In this document: positions 1-8,886 of the stretch, one piece after another | Layout of the letters: every line of letters starts with the position of its first letter | Position numbering within the stretch: position 1 is the stretch's first letter | NCBI GenBank assembly: GCA_019637685.1 | Contig: JAHBVF010000002.1 | Location: 124,001-188,000 of the forward strand | Source of the DNA: Caldilineaceae bacterium | GTDB taxonomy: Bacteria > Chloroflexota > Anaerolineae > Caldilineales > Caldilineaceae | DNA: 64,000 nt | Reading direction: 5' to 3' | Program-made: the position numbers and the translations under genes | The notes under the pieces: model-generated | Told to the model about the DNA's origin: nothing | Databases searched by the model: none | Seen by the model: the letters and a program-made list of their open reading frames with translations, nothing else

Positions 1-1424
1 CTGTTCACCCGGTCAGCGGCCATTGTGTATTGGGCCAGATCGTTCGTGCCAATGCTGAAAAAGTCGACCAGTGGGGCCAGCCGTTCCGCCATCAAGGCCG
101 CCGCGGGGACTTCAATCATCACACCGATCTGCAGGCGTCCGCCCGGCTGATGCTGCTCGTTGTAGCCCGGAATGTTGTCCAGTATAGCCAAGACCCGATG
201 CACCTCGATAACTTTGCTCACCATTGGCACGAGGATACGCACGACGCCGGAAAAGCCGCTTTCCTGTGAAAGTGAAATCAGGGCCTGCAACTGGTCGTGC
301 AACAAATTCGGGTGTTGGAGGAGCAGGCGGATACCGCGCACGCCGAGAAATGGATTGCTTTCCGCTGCCTGGGGCAGATAGCGGACGGGTTTGTCGCCGC
401 CGATGTCGAGCAGACGCACAGTGAGAATCTCCCCTGGCGACTGGCTGTGGATCAGGCCATAGGCTTCCATCTGTTCCGCCACGGAGGGCGGCTTTGTACG
501 CTCCTGAAAGAGATATTCCGTGCGCAGCAGACCGATGCCATCTGCCCCGCTCCCGGCCATTTGCAGCATATCCTCCCGGCTGTTGATATTGGCATGGACC
601 AATACCCGCTGTCCGTCCCGCGTGACCGCGGTCTTGTGGCTCTGGGATTCAGCCGTGATGCGAAAGGACAGCAATCGCTCGCGGGTCTGGGTGAATGCTT
701 CCAGCAGTTCCGGGTCCGGTTCCACCACCAATCGCCCCTGCAGCCCATCCACGACGGCGGTCTGCCCCAGCGTCAGGTGCAGGACTACTGTCCCGACGCC
801 ACAGATGAGGGGAATGCCCAGGCTGCGGGCCAGAATAGCGGTGTGGGCTGTGGGCGCACTGCCCGCCAGTACAATCCCCACCACACTGTCCGGTGACAGG
901 TGGGTCGCGTCGTAGGGCGTCAAGTCCTCGGCCACGAGAACTGTGTTGGGGGGCAGCGAGACCAGTTGACGGGCCAGAGAGACACCGCTGAGATGGGTCA
1001 ACAACCGTTGGCCCACATCCCGAATATCCACAGAACGGCTGGCGAAGTAGTCGTCGCTCAGATCTTGAAAGAGTTGGACCAGCTCAGAGGTAGTCTGGTG
1101 GGTGGCGGTGGCCGCGCTGGTTCCCCGATCAATGGCAGTCCGCACACCGTCCGAGATCAGCCGGTCGTGGAGAATCTCCAGATGGACGCGGAAAATATCC
1201 GCCACCAGGGGGTTGTCCATTTCGGCCAATTGGGTCAGTTCGTCATCTACTCTTTGGCGGGCATCCAGAAAACGCTGCCATTCCTGCGCAGGCGACGTGG
1301 ATTGTTCCACGGCCTCGTCGTACGCGGCATTGGGGAGAGGCGTATAGGTGTATAGTGTGCCGATGCCCACACCGGGGGCGGCGGGCAGGCCGGAGAATAT
1401 CTTTTGCAGCGGGTTGCCTCCCAA
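1..1424 (-). CDS. ptsI: PTS enzyme I (phosphoenolpyruvate-protein phosphotransferase), 3' end beyond the window
   Basis: Transfers phosphate from PEP to a histidine and then to HPr; cytoplasmic. The minus strand reads an uninterrupted frame with [14 protein letters not shown] (phospho-histidine about residue 194, swivelling domain) and, at the window edge, [20 protein letters not shown], the classical EI signature of the PEP-binding TIM barrel. Also NSREDM...[14 protein letters not shown] and [16 protein letters not shown] are typical. The C-terminal ~100 residues lie outside. The start is unclear: no ATG or GTG precedes [14 protein letters not shown] at 1424 is used here, but a GGGAGG Shine-Dalgarno sits 7 nt before a CTG at 1409. 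It is the last gene of the dhaK-dhaL-glpK-dhaM-ptsH-ptsI run, 82 nt after ptsH, so its job is probably to feed DhaM. Identity is secure; start is not. Confidence 0.93.
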   Translation of the reverse strand, partial: MGGNPLQKIFSGLPAAPGVGIGTLYTYTPLPNAAYDEAVEQSTSPAQEWQRFLDARQRVDDELTQLAEMDNPLVADIFRVHLEILHDRLISDGVRTAIDRGTSAATATHQTTSELVQLFQDLSDDYFASRSVDIRDVGQRLLTHLSGVSLARQLVSLPPNTVLVAEDLTPYDATHLSPDSVVGIVLAGSAPTAHTAILARSLGIPLICGVGTVVLHLTLGQTAVVDGLQGRLVVEPDPELLEAFTQTRERLLSFRITAESQSHKTAVTRDGQRVLVHANINSREDMLQMAGSGADGIGLLRTEYLFQERTKPPSVAEQMEAYGLIHSQSPGEILTVRLLDIGGDKPVRYLPQAAESNPFLGVRGIRLLLQHPNLLHDQLQALISLSQESGFSGVVRILVPMVSKVIEVHRVLAILDNIPGYNEQHQPGGRLQIGVMIEVPAAALMAERLAPLVDFFSIGTNDLAQYTMAADRVN

Positions 1425-1506
1425 GTGGGCGCAGATTTTTTTGTTATGTGGTGTTCGGCGCGGCGCTGTGTTGCGAAGCTTCAGCGCGGCGCTGGCTCCC
1501 TTTTGC

Positions 1507-1848
1507 TCAACTCCCGGCTGGGCTGGAAGAAAAGGGCGTGGATCGGTGGAAGAGCGAGCATAAAGCATCCAGCGCGTCCGCGGCGTCGGGGCCGGCAGCC
1601 TGTAAAAGGAGGACATGCCCTTGCCGCGCCTGTAGCTGCATCAATTGGAGGATACTCTTCACATCCACCTGGCCCGAGGCGCGGCTCAAATTCCGCGCGG
1701 TGATCTCGGCCTGATACTGGTTCGCCACCCGGACTACATCCTTGCTCGTGCGCAGATGCAGCCCTTGGGGATCATTCACAGTTACAGTGGCTGAATGTTC
1801 TTTTGGTTCGGAGGAGGCGGGGCGAGCGCCGTCTTCGGGTTTGTCCAT
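1507..1848 (-). CDS. ptsH: HPr-like phosphocarrier protein
   Basis: 113 residues, slightly longer than usual HPr (about 85-90) because of an N-terminal tail of ~20 residues rich in Glu, Pro and Ser. The active-site motif is NDPQGLHLR with His31; the usual GLHARPA is changed to [18 protein letters not shown] contains Ser65 at the place of the regulatory Ser46 of Gram-positive HPr. It would carry phosphate from EI (next gene) to DhaM (48 nt upstream). No other EIIA/EIIB/EIIC is visible in the window, so a DHA-dedicated role is inferred. The ATG at 1848 is the only good start. Confidence 0.85.
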   Translation of the reverse strand: MDKPEDGARPASSEPKEHSATVTVNDPQGLHLRTSKDVVRVANQYQAEITARNLSRASGQVDVKSILQLMQLQARQGHVLLLQAAGPDAADALDALCSLFHRSTPFSSSPAGS

Positions 1849-1896
1849 TCCTCGTCCATTTGTCTATGGCACTGCAATCACGAAGACAGGAAGAAT

Positions 1897-2334
1897 TCAC
1901 TTTCTGCTTTGTGTCCCTGTGGTTTCTGGCATCCGCTCCACTTTGCGCGCGTTCAACGCATCCTCGGCGGCCCGGTTGATGTCGTGCAGCGTATCACCCA
2001 TCCCCGCGTGCAGGGCGGCCACAATCGCGCCTTCCACCAGCGGTGCGTTGCTAATCAGACAGCGGCTGCGTTTTTCCTCCGGCAAAAAATCCAGGGCCAG
2101 TTCTGCGCTCATCACCGCGCTGCCCATATCCACCAGCAGCAGCACACCGTCCTCGCTCCATACGCTTTCAATCGCTTCCAGAATGAGCGCGGCATCCGTG
2201 CCCAGGGCGTGGGGGTTGTCAGTCAGCCCGCCAGCCGGGACAATCTTCACCCTGCCGCCCGCCATCTGATCGGCCAACTGGCAAAGACCATCGGCGATCA
2301 ATCGGCTGTGGGAGACAAAGACCAGCCCGATCAC
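1897..2334 (-). CDS. dhaM: DhaM, EIIA(Man)-like phosphotransferase subunit of dihydroxyacetone kinase
   Basis: 145 residues starting GTG-ATC-GGG ([16 protein letters not shown]). His9 in FVSHS is the predicted phosphoryl acceptor of the EIIA(Man) fold; [17 protein letters not shown] matches the typical LxDLGSAxMxxE segment. The protein has only the EIIA-like domain; the E. coli protein carries extra HPr- and EI-like domains, which here are separate genes downstream. The GTG overlaps the glpK stop (GTGA), showing translational coupling. It should re-phosphorylate the ADP held by DhaL. A longer open frame to 2889 exists but is only glpK read in another frame. Confidence 0.9.
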   Translation of the reverse strand: MIGLVFVSHSRLIADGLCQLADQMAGGRVKIVPAGGLTDNPHALGTDAALILEAIESVWSEDGVLLLVDMGSAVMSAELALDFLPEEKRSRCLISNAPLVEGAIVAALHAGMGDTLHDINRAAEDALNARKVERMPETTGTQSRK

Positions 2335-3830
2335 GGCTCGACCCAATCCAGCGTGCGGGCCACGGCCTTCTTCCAGCCCGCAAAGCCGCGCTCCCGTTGG
2401 CTCTCGCCGATCCGGGGTTGCCAGCGCCGGTCCACCTGCCAGTTGGCCCGCAGGCTCTCCAGGTTTTCCCAATAGCCCACAGCCAGCCCCGCGGCATAGG
2501 CCGCGCCCAGACTGGTGGTTTCGGCTACGACAGGGCGGATAACCTCCGTGCCCAAAATATCGGCCTGCAACTGCATCAGAAAATTGTTGACCGTTGCGCC
2601 GCCGTCTACTTTCAGCGTCTTCAGGGGCACACCGCTGTCCGCGTTCATCGCTTCCAGCACCTCCCGCGTCTGATAGCAGATGGATTCCAGCGCGGCCCGC
2701 ACAATATGCGCCCGGTTGATGTAGCGGGTCAGGCCGACCAGCACGCCCCGCGCGTCGCTGCGCCAATAGGGGGCATAGAGTCCGCTGAAAGCCGGGACCA
2801 GATAGCAGCCCCCTGCGTCGTCCACGCTCTGGGCAATCGTTTCGCTCTCGGCCGCGCTGCTGATGAGCTGCAAATTGTCCCGCAGCCATTGGATCGTCGC
2901 CCCGGCCATGGCAATCGAGCCTTCCAGGGCAAAGACCGGACGGTTCTCCCCGAACTGGTAGCAGACAGTTGTGAGCAGGCCGTTCCGGCTGTGTACGATC
3001 TCCTCGCCGGTGTTGAGGAGCATAAAGCAGCCAGTGCCATAGGTGTTCTTGGCCTCGCCGGGGGAAAAACAGTTTTGGCCGACAGTGGCGGCCTGTTGAT
3101 CGCCCAAAGCCCCGCAGACAGGAATTTCACCGCCCAAAGGTCCATCGGATCGGGTCAGGCCATAGAAACGAGGGTCACTGCTGGGGCGGATTTTTGGCAG
3201 AAGGGAACGGGGAATCTCCAGAATGCTCAACAGTTCGTCATCCCAGGCCAGCGTCTCCAACGCCATCAGCATTGTGCGGCTGGCATTGGTGGGGTCGGTG
3301 ATGTGCTCGCCTGTCAGATGCCAGATCAGCCAGGAATCGACAGTGCCAAAGAGCAGATCGCCCGCGTCTGCCCGTGCTCGCAGACCGTCCACATTGTCCA
3401 GCAACCAGCGGATTTTCGGCCCGGAAAAATAGGTGGCCAGGGGCAGACCCGCTTTGCGATAGAAAGTCTCGCCGTGGCCCGCGGCTTCCAACTCCTTGCA
3501 AATGCGATCCGTGCGGGTGTCCTGCCAGACAATCGCGTTGTGAACAGGCTCGCCTGTGTGCCGGTCCCAGAGGATGGTCGTTTCCCGCTGATTGGTGATG
3601 CCGATGGCCGCGATGTCCGCGGCTGTGACGCCCGCTTTGTCCAGTGTTGCGCGGATTACCTGTTGGGTGCGCTGCCAGATTTCCGCGGGGTTGTGTTCCA
3701 CCCAGCCACTGCGGGGGAAGATCTGCTGGTGCTCCTGCTGGTCAGATGCCACCACCGATCCTGAATGGTCGAAGAGCATACAGCGGGTGCTGGTTGTGCC
3801 GGAGTCGATGGCAGCGACATACTTCGGCAT
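2331..3830 (-). CDS. glpK: Glycerol kinase
   Basis: ATP + glycerol to glycerol 3-phosphate; FGGY kinase. 499 residues, the usual length. N-terminal [15 protein letters not shown] (ATPase fold, phosphate 1), [59 protein letters not shown] and the C-terminal FGGY signature [15 protein letters not shown] are all visible. AAAGGAGAT lies 5 nt before the ATG. Placement between dhaL and dhaM is unusual and suggests that glycerol and dihydroxyacetone are used together. In Firmicutes HPr~P phosphorylates GlpK; whether that happens here cannot be told from the sequence. The product could also feed PlsY encoded just upstream. Confidence 0.97.
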   Translation of the reverse strand: MPKYVAAIDSGTTSTRCMLFDHSGSVVASDQQEHQQIFPRSGWVEHNPAEIWQRTQQVIRATLDKAGVTAADIAAIGITNQRETTILWDRHTGEPVHNAIVWQDTRTDRICKELEAAGHGETFYRKAGLPLATYFSGPKIRWLLDNVDGLRARADAGDLLFGTVDSWLIWHLTGEHITDPTNASRTMLMALETLAWDDELLSILEIPRSLLPKIRPSSDPRFYGLTRSDGPLGGEIPVCGALGDQQAATVGQNCFSPGEAKNTYGTGCFMLLNTGEEIVHSRNGLLTTVCYQFGENRPVFALEGSIAMAGATIQWLRDNLQLISSAAESETIAQSVDDAGGCYLVPAFSGLYAPYWRSDARGVLVGLTRYINRAHIVRAALESICYQTREVLEAMNADSGVPLKTLKVDGGATVNNFLMQLQADILGTEVIRPVVAETTSLGAAYAAGLAVGYWENLESLRANWQVDRRWQPRIGESQRERGFAGWKKAVARTLDWVEP

Positions 3831-3925
3831 TGGATCTCCTTTCGCGGGCCAGGTAACAATAAGATTGGGTGGAGCGAGCCATGGAAAATTTGCCCAACCT
3901 GCGTATTATTCTGGCTGGGGTACTG

Positions 3926-4612
3926 TCACTTCTTCGCCTCCTGCCGGCCATTGCCATTGGCCGGCAGGGCCGCGCTCAGGGCAATCACCGCCGTCTCGAA
4001 GAGCAGATAGGCGCTGGCTGCGCCGGGGTCCCGGTGGCCGATGGAACGGTCGCCCAGATAGCTGGCCCGGCCTTTGTTGGCGCGAATTTCGGCGGTGTGT
4101 TCCAGACCCAGGCGGGCCGCCTGTTTGGCCGCGGCCAAGGCAACAGCCAGGCTCTGTCCGGAAGAGAGGGCTGCTTCCATCGCCTCCACAGCCGGTTGAA
4201 TGGCGTCCACCATTGTTTTGTCGTCCATGTGGGCCTTGCCCCGCTGTTGCAGGCCGTCCAGCCCAAAGCGCAACATTCGTGTAAACTGGGGCAGGTCCAC
4301 CTGTCCGCCGTTATTGGGGCTGGTGGCAGCACGCAGAAAAAATGTGCCATAGAGAGGGCCGGCCGCGCCGCCCACCGCGCTGATCAGCGTCATGGCCACC
4401 GAACGAAAGAGCGCGCCCACATCCGCGAACTGATTCTCTGTGTCCAGCAGCCGCTCCCGAACTTTTTCCATGCCCCGACGCATATTAACGCCGTGATCCG
4501 CGTCGCCAATGGCCGCGTCCAGACGGGTCAGATATTCTTCTTCGGCAATGATTCGATCGGCGTAGAGAATCAGCCAATTGCGTAACTGGCCGAGTGTAAT
4601 TTCCTGTGCCAT
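3926..4612 (-). CDS. dhaL: DhaL, ADP-binding subunit of PTS-dependent dihydroxyacetone kinase
   Basis: 228 residues. The helical-barrel nucleotide-binding domain shows AAIGDADHGVNMRRG, with Asp37, Asp39 and neighbouring Asn for Mg2+-ADP, then a long AVGGAAGPLYGTFFLRA loop typical of DhaL. In the PTS type, ADP stays bound and is rephosphorylated by DhaM. SD GGAG is 6 nt before ATG 4612; the gene follows dhaK after 13 nt. About 95 nt separate it from glpK. Confidence 0.95.
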   Translation of the reverse strand: MAQEITLGQLRNWLILYADRIIAEEEYLTRLDAAIGDADHGVNMRRGMEKVRERLLDTENQFADVGALFRSVAMTLISAVGGAAGPLYGTFFLRAATSPNNGGQVDLPQFTRMLRFGLDGLQQRGKAHMDDKTMVDAIQPAVEAMEAALSSGQSLAVALAAAKQAARLGLEHTAEIRANKGRASYLGDRSIGHRDPGAASAYLLFETAVIALSAALPANGNGRQEAKK

Positions 4613-4625
4613 ACATCACTCCACT

Positions 4626-5606
4626 CTACCAGTGCAACGCGGGGGTGTGGACCGGGGCATCCCACAGTCCAAGCAATTCTTTGTCCAAACGCATCAGTGT
4701 CACAGTACAGCCGCCTCGTCCCAGGCTGGTGAGAAAATTGCCCACCAGACAACGTACGACGTGTATGCCCTGCTTTTCCAGATATTCGTGGATCTGCTGG
4801 AAGAAGAGAAAAAGCTCCAGGGGAGGTGTGCCGCCCAGACCGCTGACCAGCAGCAACACCTGATCCCCAGACAGGAAAGGGAGATCGTCCACAATCGGCT
4901 GCATCAGCCGTTCCACAATCTCCTCGACACCTTCCACCCGCTGCTCAACGCCTGGCTCGCCGTGAATGCCCACGCCCAGCTCTACGGTATGTTCGTCCAG
5001 GGGCTGGGCGTGAATCGAGCGCGGCAGCGTTTCGATATTGGTGGCAAAACCCATGCTTCTCGCGTTGTCTTCCGCCCGCTGGGAGACAGAGACGACCTGC
5101 TCCAGGGAACGCCCCTCCTCGGCAGCCGCGCCGGCAATGCGGATGACGAGGGGCGCTGCACCCAGCCCGCGACGATTGGAAATCTCCGGGATGGCTACGT
5201 CGTCGTGGACCAGCACCCTGCGGGCAGTAATCCCTTCCCGGCCCAACTCTTCGGTGCAAATTTCCGAGTTGAAGACTGCCCCCGCGTAATTTTTGACGAT
5301 ATATAGCACGCCCGCGCCCTGATCGACGGCATAGGTGGCGGCCAATAATTGGTCCGGTGTGGGGCTGGTGAAGATTGGCCCAGGACAGGCCGCGTCCAGC
5401 ATTCCCACGCCCACATAGCCGGTGGGCAATGGCTCGTGGCCGCTGCCGCTGCCGGTGATGACCACCACTTTGCCTGGCCGCCCCGGCTGCACCCGCTGCA
5501 CATAGTCTGGATCGTAGTTAACACGCAGCAGATGGGGATAGCAGGCGGCCATCCCGGCCAGACTACGGGCAATAGAATCTCCAGGTTTGTTGACAAAGCT
5601 GTGCAT
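4626..5606 (-). CDS. dhaK: DhaK, dihydroxyacetone-binding subunit
   Basis: 326 residues from ATG 5606 (MHSFVNKPGDSIARSLAGM). Binds DHA covalently as a hemiaminal through a histidine: GVGIHGEPGVE gives His215. VVITGSGSGHEPLPTGYVG is the hallmark N-terminal loop and IVKNYAGAVFNSEICTEE follows as expected. An upstream in-frame ATG at 5678 is rejected because it lies inside the -35/-10 promoter at 5658-5686. First gene of the operon with dhaL, glpK, dhaM, ptsH and ptsI. Confidence 0.96.
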   Translation of the reverse strand: MHSFVNKPGDSIARSLAGMAACYPHLLRVNYDPDYVQRVQPGRPGKVVVITGSGSGHEPLPTGYVGVGMLDAACPGPIFTSPTPDQLLAATYAVDQGAGVLYIVKNYAGAVFNSEICTEELGREGITARRVLVHDDVAIPEISNRRGLGAAPLVIRIAGAAAEEGRSLEQVVSVSQRAEDNARSMGFATNIETLPRSIHAQPLDEHTVELGVGIHGEPGVEQRVEGVEEIVERLMQPIVDDLPFLSGDQVLLLVSGLGGTPPLELFLFFQQIHEYLEKQGIHVVRCLVGNFLTSLGRGGCTVTLMRLDKELLGLWDAPVHTPALHW

Positions 5607-5657
5607 AACGTCTCGCGTACTCAGCGAGGCCGGCTGGTATATCCTCGCGATGTCCCT

Positions 5658-5686
5658 ATTGTAGCCCGTGTCAGGCAAATATCCAA
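5658..5686 (-). promoter_or_regulatory. Sigma-70 promoter of the dhaK operon
   Basis: On the minus strand TTGGAT, a 17-nt spacer and TACAAT. The transcript would start near 5650, giving a 5' leader of about 45 nt before dhaK. Seen by eye; not tested. Confidence 0.6.
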
Positions 5687-5692
5687 TGGTCT

Positions 5693-5786
5693 CGCGTGTA
5701 CAGGGTGCAAATCAGATCGGGGGCAACCGATTCCGGGAATCAGCACCTCGCGGCCCCAACTTGCATTACACCCGCGTGTACAAGGG
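5693..5786. repeat. Pair of CGCGTGTACA(A)GGG repeats upstream of the dhaK promoter
   Basis: CGCGTGTACAGGG at 5693-5705 and CGCGTGTACAAGGG at 5773-5786, 80 bp apart, both just upstream of the dhaK promoter; TGTACA is palindromic. Possible binding sites for a regulator of the glycerol/DHA operon (inference). Confidence 0.4.
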
Positions 5787-5831
5787 CGAGCAGAAGGTAA
5801 GGCTTCACTACCTACTGTACCAAACTCCTGG

Positions 5832-6467
5832 CTACCAGATCGTAATAATGCGCTCCTTTTGGTCTTTCAACTGTTGACGGTTGCGGCGCAGGGCCAAAAA
5901 GATGCCGATGAACGCCATTGCCCCAAAGATTACATACGGCCAGGGGGCAATGCCATTGGCGGCAAAGAGAATCAGTGTGGCCAGAGAGACCGCGCCCACG
6001 GAAAATGTGCCCACAGACGCGATGCGGCTCCACCAGATGAGCAACGCACCCGTAATCCAGACAATGCCCCCGGCCAGGGGAAAGACGGCCATTGCCGTGG
6101 CCGCGGCAGTAATGCCCCCCGCGCCGCCGTTGAAGCCGGCGAAGAGCGGCCAATTGTGTCCCCAAATGGCCGCGCCACCGGTCAGACCCACGGCCAGGTC
6201 CAACACAAGCGCGGGCGCGTTTGGAAAGAGACTACCGGCCAGGGCACGCAGCAAAATTACAGCCACCGCGCCCTTCACCGCGTCGCCCAGAATGGTGGGA
6301 ATGGCAGCCTTTAAGCCGGCTGCGCGCCAGGCATTTGTGCCGCCGGTGCGGCCGCTGCCAACTGTGCGGATGTCTACTCCGTAGAGGCGCGTCACCCACA
6401 GGCCGGTAGGGACCGATCCAAAGAGGTAACCGATCAACGCTCCGATGGGAACCAGAATCCAGTCCAT
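5832..6467 (-). CDS. plsY: Glycerol-3-phosphate acyltransferase PlsY
   Basis: Integral membrane enzyme that acylates glycerol 3-phosphate from acyl phosphate, first step of phospholipid synthesis. 211 residues from ATG 6467 (CGGAGGAAGA before it). The three PlsY motifs are present in order: GSGRTGGTNAWR, DAVKGAVAV and GHNWPLFAGFNGGAGG (the last Lys of GGKG is replaced by Ala, a small deviation). At least five hydrophobic helices. It stands upstream of the glycerol/DHA operon promoter and is probably a separate transcript. Confidence 0.92.
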   Translation of the reverse strand: MDWILVPIGALIGYLFGSVPTGLWVTRLYGVDIRTVGSGRTGGTNAWRAAGLKAAIPTILGDAVKGAVAVILLRALAGSLFPNAPALVLDLAVGLTGGAAIWGHNWPLFAGFNGGAGGITAAATAMAVFPLAGGIVWITGALLIWWSRIASVGTFSVGAVSLATLILFAANGIAPWPYVIFGAMAFIGIFLALRRNRQQLKDQKERIITIW

Positions 6468-6594
6468 TCTTCCTCCGATGGGGAATGCAAAATAAAGAGA
6501 GGCAGGCGTACACACAACTCACAACCACAGGCCGACGGTATATTTCGTGGTTCTGCCAGCCAAGTATGCCACGCGGAACAGTGGGTTTCCCCGT

Positions 6595-7023
6595 TCAATC
6601 TCTGGCGGAGACGTGGGGTATGGGGGGGGTGTACTCGCCATCCAAGTCATTCAGCGGGGGAGGCTGCGTCTGGCTTATGCCCTGCATATGCAGTTCGCCA
6701 TCCAGTGTCGCGCCGTCATCCAGCAAAAAGCTTTTGACAAATAGCATCCCACTCACACGACAGCCCGCCAGCAGTTCCGCCCGCTCCGCGCGGATCACGC
6801 CGTCGAATTCGCCCCGGATGCTGACAGTGCCGGCGCGTATTTCCGCGTACACCCGTGCGTTCTCCGTGAGGATGACATTGGTCGGGGTTTCCAGCAGCCC
6901 GGATTCCATCACGCCGTCGATACGAATGCTGGTATCGCTGCGCAGGGTTCCGCTGTAGGTGGCGCGGGGGCCGATAATAACCTCAATGGCGTCGGGTTGG
7001 GGGCGGCTAAAGCGACGAAACAC
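6595..7023 (-). CDS. Bactofilin family cytoskeletal protein
   Basis: 142 residues. The central part shows the regular hydrophobic beta-helix pattern of bactofilins (DUF583): GPRATYSGTLRSDTSIRIDG, NARVYAEIRAGTVSIRGEFDG, AELLAGCRVSGMLFVKSFLL. Short unstructured ends, the C-terminal one rich in Pro. Polymerises into filaments and scaffolds membrane-associated processes in known members; the partner here is unknown. Located 35 nt after prs. Confidence 0.85.
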   Translation of the reverse strand: MFRRFSRPQPDAIEVIIGPRATYSGTLRSDTSIRIDGVMESGLLETPTNVILTENARVYAEIRAGTVSIRGEFDGVIRAERAELLAGCRVSGMLFVKSFLLDDGATLDGELHMQGISQTQPPPLNDLDGEYTPPIPHVSARD

Positions 7024-7058
7024 GGCGTTTTTCCTATACTTTCTACAAGCAAATCAGC

Positions 7059-8009
7059 CTACACATAAATCAGTTTTTTAGAGATGCTGCGGCCCTGATG
7101 GATGCGGTTGATAATATCGGCCAGCAGGGGCGCAACTGAAACGATTTCCAGCTTGGGATGGCGGCTGGTGGTGGGCACATCAATCGTATTTGTCACCACC
7201 AGTTTGCCGATGCGTTCATCCGCGTCCAGACGTTCCAGGGCAGAAGGGAGCAGAATGGGATGGGTAATGGAAAAAGTAGCTTTGCCCACCGCGCCCGCTT
7301 CGTAGAGCGCGTCCAATTGCTTGAGTACGCTGCCCCCCGCCATCATATCGTCAATTATAATGGGCCGTCTACCCGCAATGTCACCCACCACGTGGGTGGT
7401 TTCGGTGGTTTCAAAACTCATCCGCCGCTTCTGCATTACCACCAGGGGCAGATTCAACAATTCGGCATACTTCCCGGCCAGGCTGGCCCGCCCCACATCC
7501 GGGCTGACAATCGCCCCGTCCTCATATTCCGGCTTATGAAAATAGTCGGCCAACAGGGGCAATGCACTGAGCGGGTCTACGGGTATATTGAAAAAGCCCT
7601 GAATGGCCCGCGCATGGATATCAATAAAGATAACTCTGGCCGCGCCGGAAAGTTCCAGCATATTGGCCACCACCCTGGCACTGACCGCCTCGCGTCCCCG
7701 GGCCATACGCTCTTGGCGGGCATACGGGAAATAGGGGATGACAACACTGACTGTGTGAGCACTGGCCCGGCGGAACGCATCCAAATAGAGCAGCAGCTCC
7801 ATCAAATGATCGTTGACGGGACGGCTGCACGGCTGGACAAGAAAGATGTCCTGGTCCCGGACTACCTCATCTATAATCACATGGATTTCGGTATCGGGCA
7901 GAAAACGGGTGGTTGCTTTGCCCAGAGGCACGCCAAGAATTTCGGCGATCTCTTTGGCCAGGCTGGGGTGGGCAGAGCCAGTAAAAATCCGCAACGGATG
8001 ATAGGACAC
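7059..8009 (-). CDS. prs: Ribose-phosphate pyrophosphokinase
   Basis: Makes PRPP from ribose 5-phosphate and ATP. From GTG 8009 the protein is 316 residues, the normal length; AAGGGA lies 8 nt ahead. An upstream ATG at 8108 would add 33 residues with no family resemblance. Visible motifs: [46 protein letters not shown] (flexible catalytic loop) and the PRPP loop [13 protein letters not shown], which differs from the usual DDMIDTAGT. YARQER instead of YARQDR and the changed PRPP loop suggest a divergent class. Confidence 0.93.
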   Translation of the reverse strand: MSYHPLRIFTGSAHPSLAKEIAEILGVPLGKATTRFLPDTEIHVIIDEVVRDQDIFLVQPCSRPVNDHLMELLLYLDAFRRASAHTVSVVIPYFPYARQERMARGREAVSARVVANMLELSGAARVIFIDIHARAIQGFFNIPVDPLSALPLLADYFHKPEYEDGAIVSPDVGRASLAGKYAELLNLPLVVMQKRRMSFETTETTHVVGDIAGRRPIIIDDMMAGGSVLKQLDALYEAGAVGKATFSITHPILLPSALERLDADERIGKLVVTNTIDVPTTSRHPKLEIVSVAPLLADIINRIHQGRSISKKLIYV

Positions 8010-8208
8010 GGCACTTTTCCCTTGCGATTGAGAGGGGATTCTGTGGGATCGGCTAGGAAACATTACAACGGCGGGCGCTTCGTCCCTGGTTGCATTATAT
8101 GATAGCATTCAGGGCAGGGCAAAAGCAGCGGCCTTAGTAGCTGCTATCCAAATCGGCTGCGGGTCCAATTGCCCGAAAGGCACTTATCACAAAACGAGGA
8201 GTTTTCTC

Positions 8209-8829
8209 ATGTCCCATCGCCTGCTTATTGCAACCCACAACCCCGGCAAAGTGGCCGAGTACCGGAGTCTGCTGGCCGATTTGCCCCTGGCCGTGACCTG
8301 GCTGGACGAGATAGATATCACCGAAGATGTGGAGGAGACAGAGACAACTTTTGTCGGCAATGCCATTCTGAAAGCCCGTTACTACGCGGGGATCAGTGGG
8401 CTATGGACCTGGGCGGACGACAGCGGTCTGGAGATCGACGCGCTGGACGGGCGGCCTGGGGTCTACTCGGCCCGCTATGGGGGGAAAGGCTTGACAGATG
8501 CGGACCGCTACCACAAAGTGCTGGCCGAGATGGCTGCCGTGCCCGATGAAGAGCGCACGGCCCGTTTTCGTTGTGTGGTGGCAATTGTCCAGCCTGGCGG
8601 CAAAGTGGATACCCGGGATGGGAAGTTGGAAGGGCTGATTGCTCACGAGCCAAAAGGGAGCCACGGCTTCGGCTACGATCCCATCTTTCACGTGCCCAGT
8701 TTTGGCAAAACCCTGGCCGAGTTGGACAGGAGAGTAAAAAACGAGATCAGCCACCGGGCCGAAGCCGCGGCCAAAGCGCGGGAGATGCTGGCAATGATGC
8801 TTTCCGAAGCAGAGGGAAACGAAGAATAG
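8209..8829 (+). CDS. rdgB: XTP/dITP diphosphatase (Ham1/RdgB)
   Basis: Hydrolyses non-canonical purine nucleotides to monophosphates. 206 residues. IATHNPGKVAEYRSLL, DETETTFVGNAILKA-like segment, ADDSGLEIDALDGRPGVYSA, SHGFGYDPIF and the C-terminal NEISHRAEAAA are all diagnostic. GAGGAG stands before ATG 8209. Monocistronic, convergent with the downstream methyltransferase. Confidence 0.97.
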   Translation: MSHRLLIATHNPGKVAEYRSLLADLPLAVTWLDEIDITEDVEETETTFVGNAILKARYYAGISGLWTWADDSGLEIDALDGRPGVYSARYGGKGLTDADRYHKVLAEMAAVPDEERTARFRCVVAIVQPGGKVDTRDGKLEGLIAHEPKGSHGFGYDPIFHVPSFGKTLAELDRRVKNEISHRAEAAAKAREMLAMMLSEAEGNEE

Positions 8830-8841
8830 GGGGCGAAGAGG

Positions 8842-8886
8842 CGTGAAACGTGAAAGCGAACCCGTTCTCACATTTCACGTTTCACG
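8842..8886. repeat. Perfect 14-bp palindrome (CGTGAAACGTGAAA / TTTCACGTTTCACG), putative bidirectional terminator
   Basis: Arms 8842-8855 and 8873-8886, loop 17 nt, between the convergent rdgB and methyltransferase genes. The right arm also encodes the last residues of the methyltransferase (VKREM). A related palindrome lies at 25695-25753. Confidence 0.8.

Noticed and set aside
2334..2889. Longer DhaM reading frame (330 codons in total)
   Set aside because: The extra part is glpK in another frame; DhaM homology starts at GTG 2334, which overlaps the glpK stop.
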